64,000 bases of DNA from Bacteroidota bacterium (GTDB taxonomy: Bacteria; Bacteroidota; Bacteroidia; Chitinophagales; Saprospiraceae). Within the stretch, counting starts at the first letter, position 1. The number at the start of each line of letters is the position of its first letter. Below, piece by piece: positions 43,724 to 51,678 of the stretch. The stretch lies in NCBI GenBank assembly GCA_016124585.1, contig WGNL01000007.1, forward strand, positions 62,001-126,000, written 5' to 3'. The notes beneath the pieces were generated by a model that was given only the letters and a program-made list of their open reading frames with translations, had not been told where the DNA came from and did not search any database. Position numbers and translations under genes: made by a program.

Positions 43724-43954
43724 GTATTACGGTATTTGTTCAAAGTTTGCAATTGTACGGAAAAATCACTGTTCCCCATACGTGATGCATCATTATCGCA
43801 AATGTAAAAAATACACTTAAAATTGAAGCAAAAAATATCACCCGCCAGATCATTTGATTTTGGGATGGCAATCCCAAATCAACCTGCTCTTACCCGTTAA
43901 TTTGATATATTCTATTGTGCCAAAACCTACACCGCAGCCCAGTCAGTCACTTTT
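43724..43954. other. Intergenic gap with a small inverted repeat
   Basis: The gap lies upstream of the GH51 gene and downstream of the DUF1801 stop, on the same strand. The only structure I see is a short inverted repeat with one bulged T (TTGATTTTGGGAT, ggca, ATCCCAAATCAA, about 43854-43882). No gene is apparent. Confidence 0.5.
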
Positions 43955-44395
43955 TTATCTATCTTTCGTAGTTGTTACATCGACACCATCTCGTACTGCC
44001 GCTTCCAGCACCTCCATATTTATATATTTTAGCTTTTTAAATTTAATGCAATACCCGGTTACACTGGCTTTCCCCAGTTTGTCTCCATATGTTTTGGCCA
44101 AGTATGTTTTGTCTTCTAAGCCAATAATATACACGGATATTCCTGAAGTATTTGCACTCAACCCGATCTGATAAAAGTCTTTTGTTGAACCATCCGCATA
44201 TTTCATGGATTGATTTCCATATCCGATATTTGGATTGGAAATGACTTTACCTTCACTATTTTTACCGTCTAAAAACCACAATTTACAGTTGGGCATTATT
44301 TTCAAAATAGCATCGTTCAGCGCCTGTAATTCCAAACGTTTGGGCTCAGGTTGGCTGTTGATATATGTATTGATTTGTTCTTGTATGTCCATCAT
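43955..44395 (-). CDS. DUF1801 family protein, ArsR-AHSA1 operon
   Basis: This 146-aa soluble protein matches DUF1801 (LNDAILKIMPNCKLWFLDGKNSE, VISNPNIGYGNQSMKYADGST). It starts three nucleotides after the AHSA1 gene stop. It may start at either of two adjacent ATGs. The function is unknown; association with ArsR and AHSA1 genes is recurrent in my knowledge of bacterial genomes. Confidence 0.85.
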   Translation of the reverse strand: MMDIQEQINTYINSQPEPKRLELQALNDAILKIMPNCKLWFLDGKNSEGKVISNPNIGYGNQSMKYADGSTKDFYQIGLSANTSGISVYIIGLEDKTYLAKTYGDKLGKASVTGYCIKFKKLKYINMEVLEAAVRDGVDVTTTKDR

Positions 44396-44398
44396 GGT

Positions 44399-44899
44399 TT
44401 ATTGATTGGATAAAATTTCCAAAAGGGTTTCCAAATTATTGATGGAGGCTTTGTAACCTTCCGTAAAGCCCATTTCGAGCATCTTGTCCATACGTTCTAA
44501 CGATTCATTATGAATAACGATACGAACCTTCGTTAATCCATTATTTTCACTAAAAGTATAATCCCAATCAGACCCCGGCAATTGGGGGTTTTCGTTTTCG
44601 TCGGCAAAGGCGTTGAACATTTTGAAATTCGTTTTTGGGGTAATGGAAGTGTATTCCTGAATTAACCAACGCTCTTGCCCATCTGGGCTTACCATGGCAT
44701 AAAACCTGCGGCCACCGACCTGAAAATCCATGTGCTTCGTCCTTGCTGAGAAAGGTTTGGGTGCCACCCATTGGTCGAGCATTTCTGCTTTTGTGAAAGC
44801 ATCCCAAACCATCGATTGGTCGGCATTGAATTCACGGGTAATCGTCACCGTTTGGGCCGCTCTGTCAACGGTAAAATCGAATCGCAATTCTGTCGTCAT
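44399..44899 (-). CDS. AHSA1/START-domain (SRPBCC) protein
   Basis: This 166-aa protein shows the AHSA1 pattern: [50 protein letters not shown], and a C-terminal [18 protein letters not shown] helix. This family is regularly cotranscribed with ArsR regulators and binds unknown hydrophobic ligands. Its ATG (44899) overlaps the TGA of the ArsR gene by four bases (ATGA), implying translational coupling. Longer starts would run into the ArsR reading frame. Confidence 0.9.
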   Translation of the reverse strand: MTTELRFDFTVDRAAQTVTITREFNADQSMVWDAFTKAEMLDQWVAPKPFSARTKHMDFQVGGRRFYAMVSPDGQERWLIQEYTSITPKTNFKMFNAFADENENPQLPGSDWDYTFSENNGLTKVRIVIHNESLERMDKMLEMGFTEGYKASINNLETLLEILSNQ

Positions 44900-45216
44900 T
44901 TTTCCGTGTTTTTTAAATTGTTTAATAATGTATCGAGTTGGCTGAAACGCTGTTCCCATGTCTTGCGGACCTGCTCCAGCCATAGGTCTATTTCCTTGAT
45001 TTTATCCATCTCAAGTTGATAATAAATCTCCCGTCCCTGTTGCTGTTGGCTCACCACTTCGCATTCAGCAAGAATTTGCAGATGCTTGGAAATCGCCTGC
45101 CGGGTCTGGTGGAAATGCTCTGCGAGGGCGTTGGGCGTCATCGCTTGTACCGCTATCATCGCAATGATGGCACGGCGGGTCGGGTCGGCGATGGCTTGGA
45201 AAATGTCTCTTCTCAT
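44896..45216 (-). CDS. ArsR/SmtB-family transcriptional regulator
   Basis: This 106-aa winged-helix protein starts at ATG 45216. The recognition region reads [48 protein letters not shown], a classic ArsR fold. The metal-binding ELCVCDL motif is absent (the site reads NALAEHFH), so a metal sensor is unlikely. Such ArsR-AHSA1 pairs are known autoregulators. The upstream 45236-45277 palindrome is a strong candidate operator. Confidence 0.92.
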   Translation of the reverse strand: MRRDIFQAIADPTRRAIIAMIAVQAMTPNALAEHFHQTRQAISKHLQILAECEVVSQQQQGREIYYQLEMDKIKEIDLWLEQVRKTWEQRFSQLDTLLNNLKNTEK

Positions 45217-45235
45217 ATGTTTTGGAATTGCTAGT

Positions 45236-45277
45236 GCAATCAATTGGTTGCAAATATATGCGCAACCAATTGATTGC
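45236..45277. promoter_or_regulatory. Candidate ArsR operator (perfect 16-bp inverted repeat)
   Basis: GCAATCAATTGGTTGC (45236-45251) and GCAACCAATTGATTGC (45262-45277) are perfect inverted copies with a 10-bp spacer, 20 bp upstream of the ArsR ATG. This fits dimer binding that blocks its own promoter. Confidence 0.75.
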
Positions 45278-45395
45278 GCAAAACTTTTTAGCAGATTTTT
45301 TTCTAAGAAGTGACTTTATCGTCACCAGCTTTTCACCTTAGTTTGGATATTGAAAAATGTAGCTAAAAAGGCCATTCGCCGCATTAAGATTAGCC

Positions 45396-45403
45396 TATCT
45401 TTG
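45396..45403 (+). promoter_or_regulatory. Bacteroidota -7 box upstream of the E1 gene
   Basis: TATCTTTG matches TAnnTTTG, 29 nt before ATG 45432. No clear -33 TTG element is seen at the usual distance. Confidence 0.5.
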
Positions 45404-45431
45404 CGCCCAATTTTTTTAAATACGTCCTGCA

Positions 45432-47444
45432 ATGCCCACAGCAACAGCCCAACCTATCCAATTTAAAAAAGGAAAACTGAGCAAGGAAACCCTGCTCAAA
45501 CTCTACCGACGCCTGCTTAAACCCCGAATGATTGAAGAAAAAATGCTCATTCTACTTCGGCAGGGGCAGGTCTCCAAATGGTTCAGCGGCATCGGCCAGG
45601 AGGCCATCGCCGTAGGTGTCACAAGTGCGTTGTTATCGGATGAATTGGTCTTCACACTGCACCGTAACCTTGGCGTTTTCACGGTGCGGGATGTGCCGTT
45701 GGCTACCTTGTTTTCACAGTGGCAAGGCAAGAAAAATGGCTTCTCGAAAGGCCGGGAGCGCAGTTTCCATTTTGGTACTTTGGACTATGGCATCGTTGGA
45801 ATGATCAGCCACCTTGGCCCACAATTGGCGCTAGCTGATGGCGTGGCCTTGGCACATAAACTGAAAGGGGAAGGACGGGTAGCATTGGCTTTCAGCGGCG
45901 AAGGCGGCACTAGTGAGGGCGACTTCCACGAGGCGCTGAACGTTGCTGCCGTCTGGGATTTGCCCGTGATTTTTATTGTAGAAAACAATGGCTACGGGCT
46001 TTCGACGACCACCAAGGAACAGTACCGTTGTGAAAACATCGCCGACAAAGGCGTGGGCTACGGCATAAAATCGGTCATCGTGGATGGCAACAATATCCTT
46101 GAAGTTTACCACATGATTGACAAACTGGCGGTGGAAATGCGCAAGAACCCGCACCCCGTGCTGGTCGAGTGCAAGACCTTCCGGATGCGGGGCCATGAGG
46201 AGGCAAGTGGGGTCAAATATGTTCCGAAGGAACTACTAGAAACCTGGGCGTTGAAAGACCCGCTCGAAAACTACGAGCGTTTCCTGGTGGAAGAAGGCAT
46301 TCTGGACGATGAAACCGTAAAGCAATTCCGCAAGGAAATCAAGGATGAGATTGACACCGCATGGAAAACCACTGTCTCTGAGCCTGAAATTGAACCAGAT
46401 ACGGAGGAAGAACTGGCGGATATCTACGCTCCAGTATCAGTTTCCAACGCCCCCAATCTGCAATCCGCAATCCGCAATCCGCAATCGGAGAAGCGGTTCA
46501 TAGACGCCATTTCCGATGGCCTTCGGCTGGCGATGGAAAAGCACGAAAACCTTGTGTTGATGGGGCAGGACATTGCCGATTACGGCGGTGTTTTCAAAAT
46601 CACGCAGGGGTTCATGGAAGCCTTTGGCAAGGAGCGGGTGCGCAACACGCCGATTTGCGAAAGTGCCATCGTGGGCACGGCGCTGGGCTTGAGTCTAAAG
46701 GGTTTCAAGAGCATGGTAGAGATGCAGTTCGCCGATTTCGTGACCTGCGCCTTCAACCAAATCGTGAACAACCTCGCTAAAATTCACTACCGCTGGGGCG
46801 TAAACGCTGATGTAGTGGTGCGGATGCCGAGCGGCGGTGGGGTAGGAGCGGGGCCGTTTCACTCCCAGAGCAACGAGGCGTGGTTCGTGCACACGCCTGG
46901 TTTGAAAGTGGTTTGCCCTTCCACGGTTTACGATGCAAAGGGGCTGCTGCTGGCGGCTTTTGAGGATCCAAATCCCGTCATGTTTTTTGAGCACAAAGCT
47001 TTGTACCGGGCCATTTCGGAAGAAATTCCAGATGGCTACTACACTGTCGAAATCGGTAAAGCGAGGGTGGCACGGGAAGGTTCGGCAGTAAGCGTCATCA
47101 CCTATGGCATGGGCGTTCACTGGGCGCTGAAAGTTTGCGAAGAAGAGGGTATTGATGCCGACATCATTGACTTGCGAACACTATTGCCCATTGATTATCA
47201 GGCAATTGTGAACAGTGTTGAGAAAACGAACCGGGCCATCATCCTTCACGAGGACACCCTCACAGGGGGCGTTGGTGGCGAATTGGCGGCTTGGATTTCA
47301 GAGCATTTGTTCGAGCAACTCGATGCGCCAGTAATGCGGGCTGCGGGCTTGGATACACCCGTGCCGTTTGCTATCCCATTAGAACAAAATTACATGCCAG
47401 TGGAGCGGTTTAGGAAGCAATTGCGTAAACTTGCCACATATTAA
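45432..47444 (+). CDS. 2-oxoacid dehydrogenase E1, alpha-beta fusion
   Basis: This 670-aa thiamine-diphosphate enzyme joins E1 alpha and beta in one chain. The alpha part (about 15-320) has RGQVSKWFSGIGQEA and the TPP motif GEGGTSEGDFHEALNVAAVW with ENN (184-186). The beta part (about 354-670) has LVLMGQDIADYGGVFKITQG, NTPICESAIVGTALGLSLKG, PSGGGVGAGPFHSQSNEAWF and HEDTLTGGVGGELAA. It most resembles branched-chain 2-oxoacid (2-oxoisovalerate) dehydrogenases, which form acyl-CoA with E2 and E3, neither of which is in the window. The linker (about 335-353) is encoded by CAATCCG heptads. Confidence 0.9.
   Translation: MPTATAQPIQFKKGKLSKETLLKLYRRLLKPRMIEEKMLILLRQGQVSKWFSGIGQEAIAVGVTSALLSDELVFTLHRNLGVFTVRDVPLATLFSQWQGKKNGFSKGRERSFHFGTLDYGIVGMISHLGPQLALADGVALAHKLKGEGRVALAFSGEGGTSEGDFHEALNVAAVWDLPVIFIVENNGYGLSTTTKEQYRCENIADKGVGYGIKSVIVDGNNILEVYHMIDKLAVEMRKNPHPVLVECKTFRMRGHEEASGVKYVPKELLETWALKDPLENYERFLVEEGILDDETVKQFRKEIKDEIDTAWKTTVSEPEIEPDTEEELADIYAPVSVSNAPNLQSAIRNPQSEKRFIDAISDGLRLAMEKHENLVLMGQDIADYGGVFKITQGFMEAFGKERVRNTPICESAIVGTALGLSLKGFKSMVEMQFADFVTCAFNQIVNNLAKIHYRWGVNADVVVRMPSGGGVGAGPFHSQSNEAWFVHTPGLKVVCPSTVYDAKGLLLAAFEDPNPVMFFEHKALYRAISEEIPDGYYTVEIGKARVAREGSAVSVITYGMGVHWALKVCEEEGIDADIIDLRTLLPIDYQAIVNSVEKTNRAIILHEDTLTGGVGGELAAWISEHLFEQLDAPVMRAAGLDTPVPFAIPLEQNYMPVERFRKQLRKLATY
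46454..46488 (+). repeat. CAATCCG heptad repeat inside the E1 fusion linker
   Basis: Five tandem 7-nt units fill exactly 35 bp (CAATCTG, then three CAATCCG, then CAATCGG). They translate to QSAIRNPQS between the alpha and beta parts, as in the rnhA linker. Confidence 0.85.
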
Positions 47445-47485
47445 ATTTTGCATCAAAACAAACACGAATCAAACACCAACCGAGA

Positions 47486-47875
47486 ATGAACATCCTGTTG
47501 TGCACCACCGAAGAACTCATGCTCACCACTTTTGAATTTCGCTTCCGCAAAAACGGCTGGAAACTGACAGTGGCGGAAAGCGCCAAAACTGCCCTTGAGA
47601 AAACCAAGAACCTGCTTCCCGATATGGTTGTGGTGGACTTGAGTTTGCCAAATTTTGAAGCCTTGGATATTGTGCAGTTCATCAAAAAAGAGCCGAACCA
47701 TGATGAAACACCTATCCTCATTTACGGAACAGTGGAAAATGAGCAACTAATATTGGAATCGCTTCGGCTTGGTGCCAATGATTTCATCATCGCCCCCATC
47801 AAGCCGGATGAACTGACGATTCGGATTCGAAGGCAATTGATGAAGAAAAAAGGTGCTGAAAAATCCCTTGTTTGA
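47486..47875 (+). CDS. Atypical stand-alone receiver protein
   Basis: This 129-aa protein consists of a receiver domain only. The phospho-acceptor position Asp51 is kept (VVVDLSLPN), but compared with canonical receivers the acidic pair is Thr8/Glu9 rather than two acidic residues, and the conserved Lys of the D-Y-L-x-K-P motif is Ala (DFIIAPIKPDEL). It may be phosphorylation-independent or poorly phosphorylated. It lies 41 nt after the E1 gene and may share its transcript. Confidence 0.8.
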   Translation: MNILLCTTEELMLTTFEFRFRKNGWKLTVAESAKTALEKTKNLLPDMVVVDLSLPNFEALDIVQFIKKEPNHDETPILIYGTVENEQLILESLRLGANDFIIAPIKPDELTIRIRRQLMKKKGAEKSLV

Positions 47876-47894
47876 AAAGCCAACAGTTGATTTT

Positions 47895-47917
47895 GTTCCT
47901 AACATGAATTAAGGAAC
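47895..47917 (+). terminator. Weak terminator-like hairpin
   Basis: GTTCCT and AGGAAC flank a short loop and are followed by TGTTTTTG, just after the receiver gene. Confidence 0.5.
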
Positions 47918-47982
47918 TGTTTTTGATGGAAGCCGTCAGTTTCAATTAAGGTAGCTTCTAACTGTCTAAATGCCAACTCAAC

Positions 47983-48843
47983 ATGAAAGGAATCATACTC
48001 GCCGGAGGACTCGGCACTCGATTGTACCCGTTGACGCTCGTCGTGAGCAAGCAGATGATGCCCGTTTACGACAAGCCGATGATTTATTATCCGCTCAGTA
48101 CACTGATGCAGGCGGGAATCAAGGATATTCTCATCATATCCACGCCTTACGACTTGCCCAATTTTGAAAAACTGTTGGGCAACGGCCATGACATTGGATG
48201 CAATTTTGAGTATGTGCCACAGTACGAACCCAACGGCTTGGCACAGGCTTTTGTTTTGGGGGAGAAATTCATCAACGGAGAGCCAGCGGCCCTGATTTTG
48301 GGAGACAATATCTTCTATGGTGCGGGCATGGCCGAACTGATGCAGGCCAGTGCCAATCCAGACGGTGGTGTCATTTTCGCCTACCAAGTGGCTGACCCAG
48401 AGCGCTACGGTGTGGTAGAATTTGACGACAACTTCAAAGCGATTTCCATTGAGGAAAAACCGAAGCAGCCGAAGTCAAATTACGCAGTTCCTGGCTTGTA
48501 TTTCTATGATAATCAGATAGTTGAGATTGCGAAAAACCTGAAGCCAAGCCCTCGTGGCGAATACGAAATCACGGACGTTAACCGAATTTATCTCGAAATG
48601 GGCAAGCTCAGCGTCGGCGTTTTGGGGCGTGGTGTGGCATGGTTGGATACAGGTACGCACGATTCGCTGCTCCAAGCAGGGCAGTTCATCCAAGTCATCG
48701 AAGAGCGGCAGGGCTTGAAAATTGGCTGTATTGAGGAAGTAGCTTGGGAAATGGGTTTCATTGATGATGCGCAACTTGAAAAGCTCGGACACAAGTTTAT
48801 CAAAAGTGGTTATGGTGAATATTTATTGCGGCTATTGAAGTAA
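47983..48843 (+). CDS. rmlA: Glucose-1-phosphate thymidylyltransferase
   Basis: This 286-aa enzyme makes dTDP-glucose, the first step to dTDP-L-rhamnose and related sugars for cell-surface polysaccharides. Landmarks are the nucleotide-binding [11 protein letters not shown] (8-18), [67 protein letters not shown] and [19 protein letters not shown]. Length and all motifs match RmlA/RfbA. The usual rmlB, rmlC and rmlD genes are not adjacent. Confidence 0.95.
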   Translation: MKGIILAGGLGTRLYPLTLVVSKQMMPVYDKPMIYYPLSTLMQAGIKDILIISTPYDLPNFEKLLGNGHDIGCNFEYVPQYEPNGLAQAFVLGEKFINGEPAALILGDNIFYGAGMAELMQASANPDGGVIFAYQVADPERYGVVEFDDNFKAISIEEKPKQPKSNYAVPGLYFYDNQIVEIAKNLKPSPRGEYEITDVNRIYLEMGKLSVGVLGRGVAWLDTGTHDSLLQAGQFIQVIEERQGLKIGCIEEVAWEMGFIDDAQLEKLGHKFIKSGYGEYLLRLLK

Positions 48844-48856
48844 GTGCGGCGTGATT

Positions 48857-48914
48857 TTTGTTTTCTGTTGAAGTTTAGTCTCACGGCATTCTTTTATACT
48901 AAACAGAAAACAAA
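48857..48914. repeat. Inverted repeat with heptad-like arms after rmlA
   Basis: The left arm TTTGTTTTCTG plus TTTAGT (48857-48879, with a 6-nt insertion) is inverted at 48898-48914, with an 18-nt loop. GTTTTCT/GTTTAGT heptad units are visible in the right arm. It ends three bases before the next ATG (48918). Confidence 0.6.
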
Positions 48915-48917
48915 TCA

Positions 48918-49766
48918 ATGAACAAAGAAAAACACAGACCTCACTGCCGTGTGAGGTCGTTAGCATTGCTAATTATCACTTCATTTTTATTCACGACCTG
49001 CCAAAACGATTTAGAAAATTTACCCACTGAGCAGGCTTTTACCAAAGAAAAATTAGAGCGACTTGGGGATATGCTGCGCAATGAATTGCTGAAGCAGTAT
49101 GAAGTTTTACCACAATTGTCTCCCTACGACACTTCCATTTATTGGTACTTACAAACGATGTACGAACAGGCGACTAGTTCTATGCACCTCGATCGCCAAT
49201 CTCCTGTCTACAACAAGTGGGACCAAGACCGTAAGTGGAAGGTTTATATCCTTAAAAGTGATGACCAACAGCTTGCCTTTACATTGCCTGGTGGCGATTT
49301 TTTCATATCTACAGGCATGTTAAAGTGCCTTCAAAAGGATTACGAATTGTACGCTCTACTTTCGTTTGAGGCTGCATTGATGAATGAGGGCTATTTGCTG
49401 GCGCAATGGACTATGGAGTACAATTCATTGACCATCAATAACTTAATTGAAGGAAATGACCAGCCAAACCCACTCACAGCAGAGGTTTTGGCTGAAAAAA
49501 TGACCTCATTTGTCTTTGAAACAAAAACCATAGAGGCAGTAGACAAGGCTGCCATTGAAAATACTTGTTCAACTTCAATACTCGATCCAGTTGGACTCGT
49601 GCCCTTTCTTGGCAATGCAAATTTTGAAAATTCAAAATGGTTGCAAACTCGGCCTTCTTATGATGGAAGGGTTGAAATGCTTCCAGAAATGGCCGATCAT
49701 TTTTGTCAAAATGACCAACTAGGTGTCGGCAATTATCAACGTTTTGTACTCAATGTTTTGGAATAA
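48918..49766 (+). CDS. M48-like lipoprotein lacking the zinc motif (pseudopeptidase)
   Basis: This 282-aa lipoprotein has a signal ending in the lipobox FLFTTCQN (Cys28). Residues 108-135 (WKVYILKSDDQQLAFTLPGGDFFISTGML) match the M48 peptidase pattern seen before the catalytic helix (v.ll.......a...PGG.i.v.tG.l). The expected HExxH is replaced by FEAAL (150-154), so zinc binding should be lost. It probably has a structural or chaperone-like role. I am fairly confident of the resemblance, less so of the family. Confidence 0.65.
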   Translation: MNKEKHRPHCRVRSLALLIITSFLFTTCQNDLENLPTEQAFTKEKLERLGDMLRNELLKQYEVLPQLSPYDTSIYWYLQTMYEQATSSMHLDRQSPVYNKWDQDRKWKVYILKSDDQQLAFTLPGGDFFISTGMLKCLQKDYELYALLSFEAALMNEGYLLAQWTMEYNSLTINNLIEGNDQPNPLTAEVLAEKMTSFVFETKTIEAVDKAAIENTCSTSILDPVGLVPFLGNANFENSKWLQTRPSYDGRVEMLPEMADHFCQNDQLGVGNYQRFVLNVLE

Positions 49767-49780
49767 GTTTGGTGAAATGC

Positions 49781-50554
49781 TCAGTTTAGGCTCAAAGCCC
49801 CTAACCCGAACAGCGCAAAATCATATTTCACAGGGTCTTCAGGGTCAAATTCCCGAAGCCTTCCTGTTAATTCAAGCACTGCTAGCCAGTCAGTCTGCGG
49901 GCGCTCAAGCAGCCCAAATCTCCGAGCGTATCGTTCCACATGTACATCCAGCGGCACGAGCAATTGTGAAGGCTTGATGTTTTTCCAAATACCAAAATCC
50001 ACGCCCCGGTCGTCGCTCCGCACCATCCAGCGGAGGAACATGTTGAGCCGCTTGCATGTGGATTTTGTGAGCGGGGATGGGATATGTTTTCGAGTGCGCT
50101 CCGGCGAATCGGGTAGGGAGAAAAACAGCTCTCGGAACCCGGCCAAGCCATTGCTTGTATCAGCATCACCTTGGCCCATTTTTTTCAAAAAGGCCTCTTC
50201 GAGCGAATGGTTGTTTTGGTAAAACCATTGAAAAAACGCCAAAAAATAAAGCGTATCCGTTGCTTGAAAAGTCCGGTGAACGAAACTTAGGAACGTCTTT
50301 CGGTCTGTTTCTTGGTGGTTCAAAATGAAATCATGTGGCGCTCCGTCCATCAGTCCGAAAAGTTCATTGGCCTTGTTGATGATGGTTTTTCGCTGCCCCC
50401 AGGCGAGCATTGCCGTCCAAAAAGCGCTGATTTCGATATCCTGTTTTTTTGAAAAACGGTGTGGCACGGAAATCGGATCGGTTTCCAGAAAATTTGGGCG
50501 ATTGTATTTGTCCACACAGTCGTCCAAGAATTTTTTCAGTTCCTTGTTGCTCAT
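49781..50554 (-). CDS. TIGR02757 family protein (DUF2400)
   Basis: This 257-aa soluble protein starts at ATG 50554 and matches TIGR02757: YNRPNFLETDPISVPHRFSKKQDIEISAFWTAMLAWGQRKTIINKANELFGLMDGAPHDF, then LNMFLRWMVRSDDRGVDFGIWKNI and LDVHVERYARRFGLL. The family is widespread in Bacteroidota and of unknown function. Convergent with the M48-like gene. Confidence 0.9.
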   Translation of the reverse strand: MSNKELKKFLDDCVDKYNRPNFLETDPISVPHRFSKKQDIEISAFWTAMLAWGQRKTIINKANELFGLMDGAPHDFILNHQETDRKTFLSFVHRTFQATDTLYFLAFFQWFYQNNHSLEEAFLKKMGQGDADTSNGLAGFRELFFSLPDSPERTRKHIPSPLTKSTCKRLNMFLRWMVRSDDRGVDFGIWKNIKPSQLLVPLDVHVERYARRFGLLERPQTDWLAVLELTGRLREFDPEDPVKYDFALFGLGALSLN

Positions 50555-50684
50555 TTTGAAAATCAAATAGTCAGAAGGGCGTCGAAAGAAAAAAATGAGA
50601 AATACAGTTTTTCAAAAAAAATAAAGACCTTTGCTCCGTCTGGAAGGCATCTTAAACAAACTGCCGTTGTTCACGAGCACTAAA

Positions 50685-50774
50685 ATGACCGCAACACTCA
50701 CATACACCCTCGTTTTAGCCGCCATTTATTTTGGTATAAAAGCCATCGAATACGTGGAGCATCGTGAACAGTAA
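50685..50774 (+). CDS. Possible 29-aa membrane peptide
   Basis: A short frame encodes MTATLTYTLVLAAIYFGIKA followed by a charged EYVEHREQ tail, that is, one membrane helix with a polar end. It lies between the TIGR02757 gene and the glycosyltransferase gene (opposite strand). An AAAGACCTTTG stretch upstream (about 50623-50633) only weakly resembles the TAnnTTTG box. Too short for a family assignment. Confidence 0.4.
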   Translation: MTATLTYTLVLAAIYFGIKAIEYVEHREQ

Positions 50775-50779
50775 TTGAT

Positions 50780-51535
50780 TTATTTTTTCTCAGTAGATTG
50801 GTACATTTTGAATTTTGCCAACCCGATGCGCTGGAGAAAATGGCAGAAAGACACCCGCATCACCCCCATCCCGTACTTCATACTCCGTCTGAAATTAATG
50901 GAAGAAGCCTCCTCGAAATACTTCGTGGGGCAGGTCACTTCGGCGATATCGAAGCCTGCGAAAACGATTTGCGACAACATTTCATTGTCAAAAACAAAAT
51001 CGTCCGAGTTCGCCTCGAAATTGATGCCAAGCAGTACCTCCCGGCTAAAAGCCCGGTAGCCCGTGTGGTATTCCGAAAGTTTGTAACTGATGAGCAGGTT
51101 TTGCGAAAGCGTCAAAAACCTATTGAAAATGTACTTGTAAAGCGGCATTCCACCCCGCAGCGCTCCTTTTCCGAGGATGCGGCTGCCTAAAACGACCGGG
51201 TAAAGCCCCTCGCCGATGATGTTCACGAAGGACGGAATCAGCAACGGCGTGTACTGGTAGTCAGGGTGCAACATGATGACTATGTCGCCGCCGAGTTCGA
51301 GCGCCTTACGATAAAGCGACTTTTGGTTGCCGCCGTAGCCCTTGTTTTGCTGGTGTTCGATCACGTGGTGGACGCCCAGTTTTTTTGCCAAGGCCACGGT
51401 ATCATCCTTGCTGGCATCATCACAGAGGATGACTTCGTCAACGAGCGGGAACGGGATTTCGGCGTAGGTTTTTTCGAGCGTCAGCGCTGCGTTGTAAGCT
51501 GGCAACACGACAATGACCTTTTTTCCTTTGTACAT
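50780..51535 (-). CDS. Family 2 glycosyltransferase (DPM1-like)
   Basis: This 251-aa GT2 enzyme begins KVIVVLPAYNAALTLEKTY and has the nucleotide-binding CDDASKDDTVALAKKLG, then GGDIVIMLHPDYQYTP with the metal-binding Asp region, and YKLSEYHTGYRAFSREVL. The compact size and absence of a transmembrane C-terminus suggest a cytoplasmic enzyme like dolichol-phosphate mannosyltransferase, transferring a sugar to a lipid carrier. Donor and acceptor are unknown. Confidence 0.92.
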   Translation of the reverse strand: MYKGKKVIVVLPAYNAALTLEKTYAEIPFPLVDEVILCDDASKDDTVALAKKLGVHHVIEHQQNKGYGGNQKSLYRKALELGGDIVIMLHPDYQYTPLLIPSFVNIIGEGLYPVVLGSRILGKGALRGGMPLYKYIFNRFLTLSQNLLISYKLSEYHTGYRAFSREVLLGINFEANSDDFVFDNEMLSQIVFAGFDIAEVTCPTKYFEEASSINFRRSMKYGMGVMRVSFCHFLQRIGLAKFKMYQSTEKK

Positions 51536-51568
51536 TTGCGGTGGTTTCGTTTGCTAAAAAATGCTCGC

Positions 51569-51576
51569 AAAGATAG
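51569..51576 (-). promoter_or_regulatory. Minus-strand -7 box for the glycosyltransferase gene
   Basis: TATCTTTG (minus strand) matches TAnnTTTG, 34 nt before the ATG at 51535. A TTTTG on the same strand (51593-51597) is 16 bp upstream and lies inside the heptad palindrome. Confidence 0.5.
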
Positions 51577-51667
51577 ACTTTAGACTTTAGACAAAAGACA
51601 TTAGAGAAGGCAACTCCAGCTTGATAAGTCTTGGTTCTTTAGTCTAAAGTCTGTAGTCTAAAGTCTT
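51577..51667. repeat. Heptad-repeat imperfect palindrome (AGACTTT units)
   Basis: The left arm reads as 7-nt units AGACTTT, AGACTTT, AGACAAA, AGACATT (from 51577), and the right arm (51636-51667) is its approximate inverse, with AGACTTTAGACT exactly shared. The loop is about 25 nt. It lies between divergent genes. Confidence 0.7.
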
Positions 51668-51678
51668 TTTTAATACCC

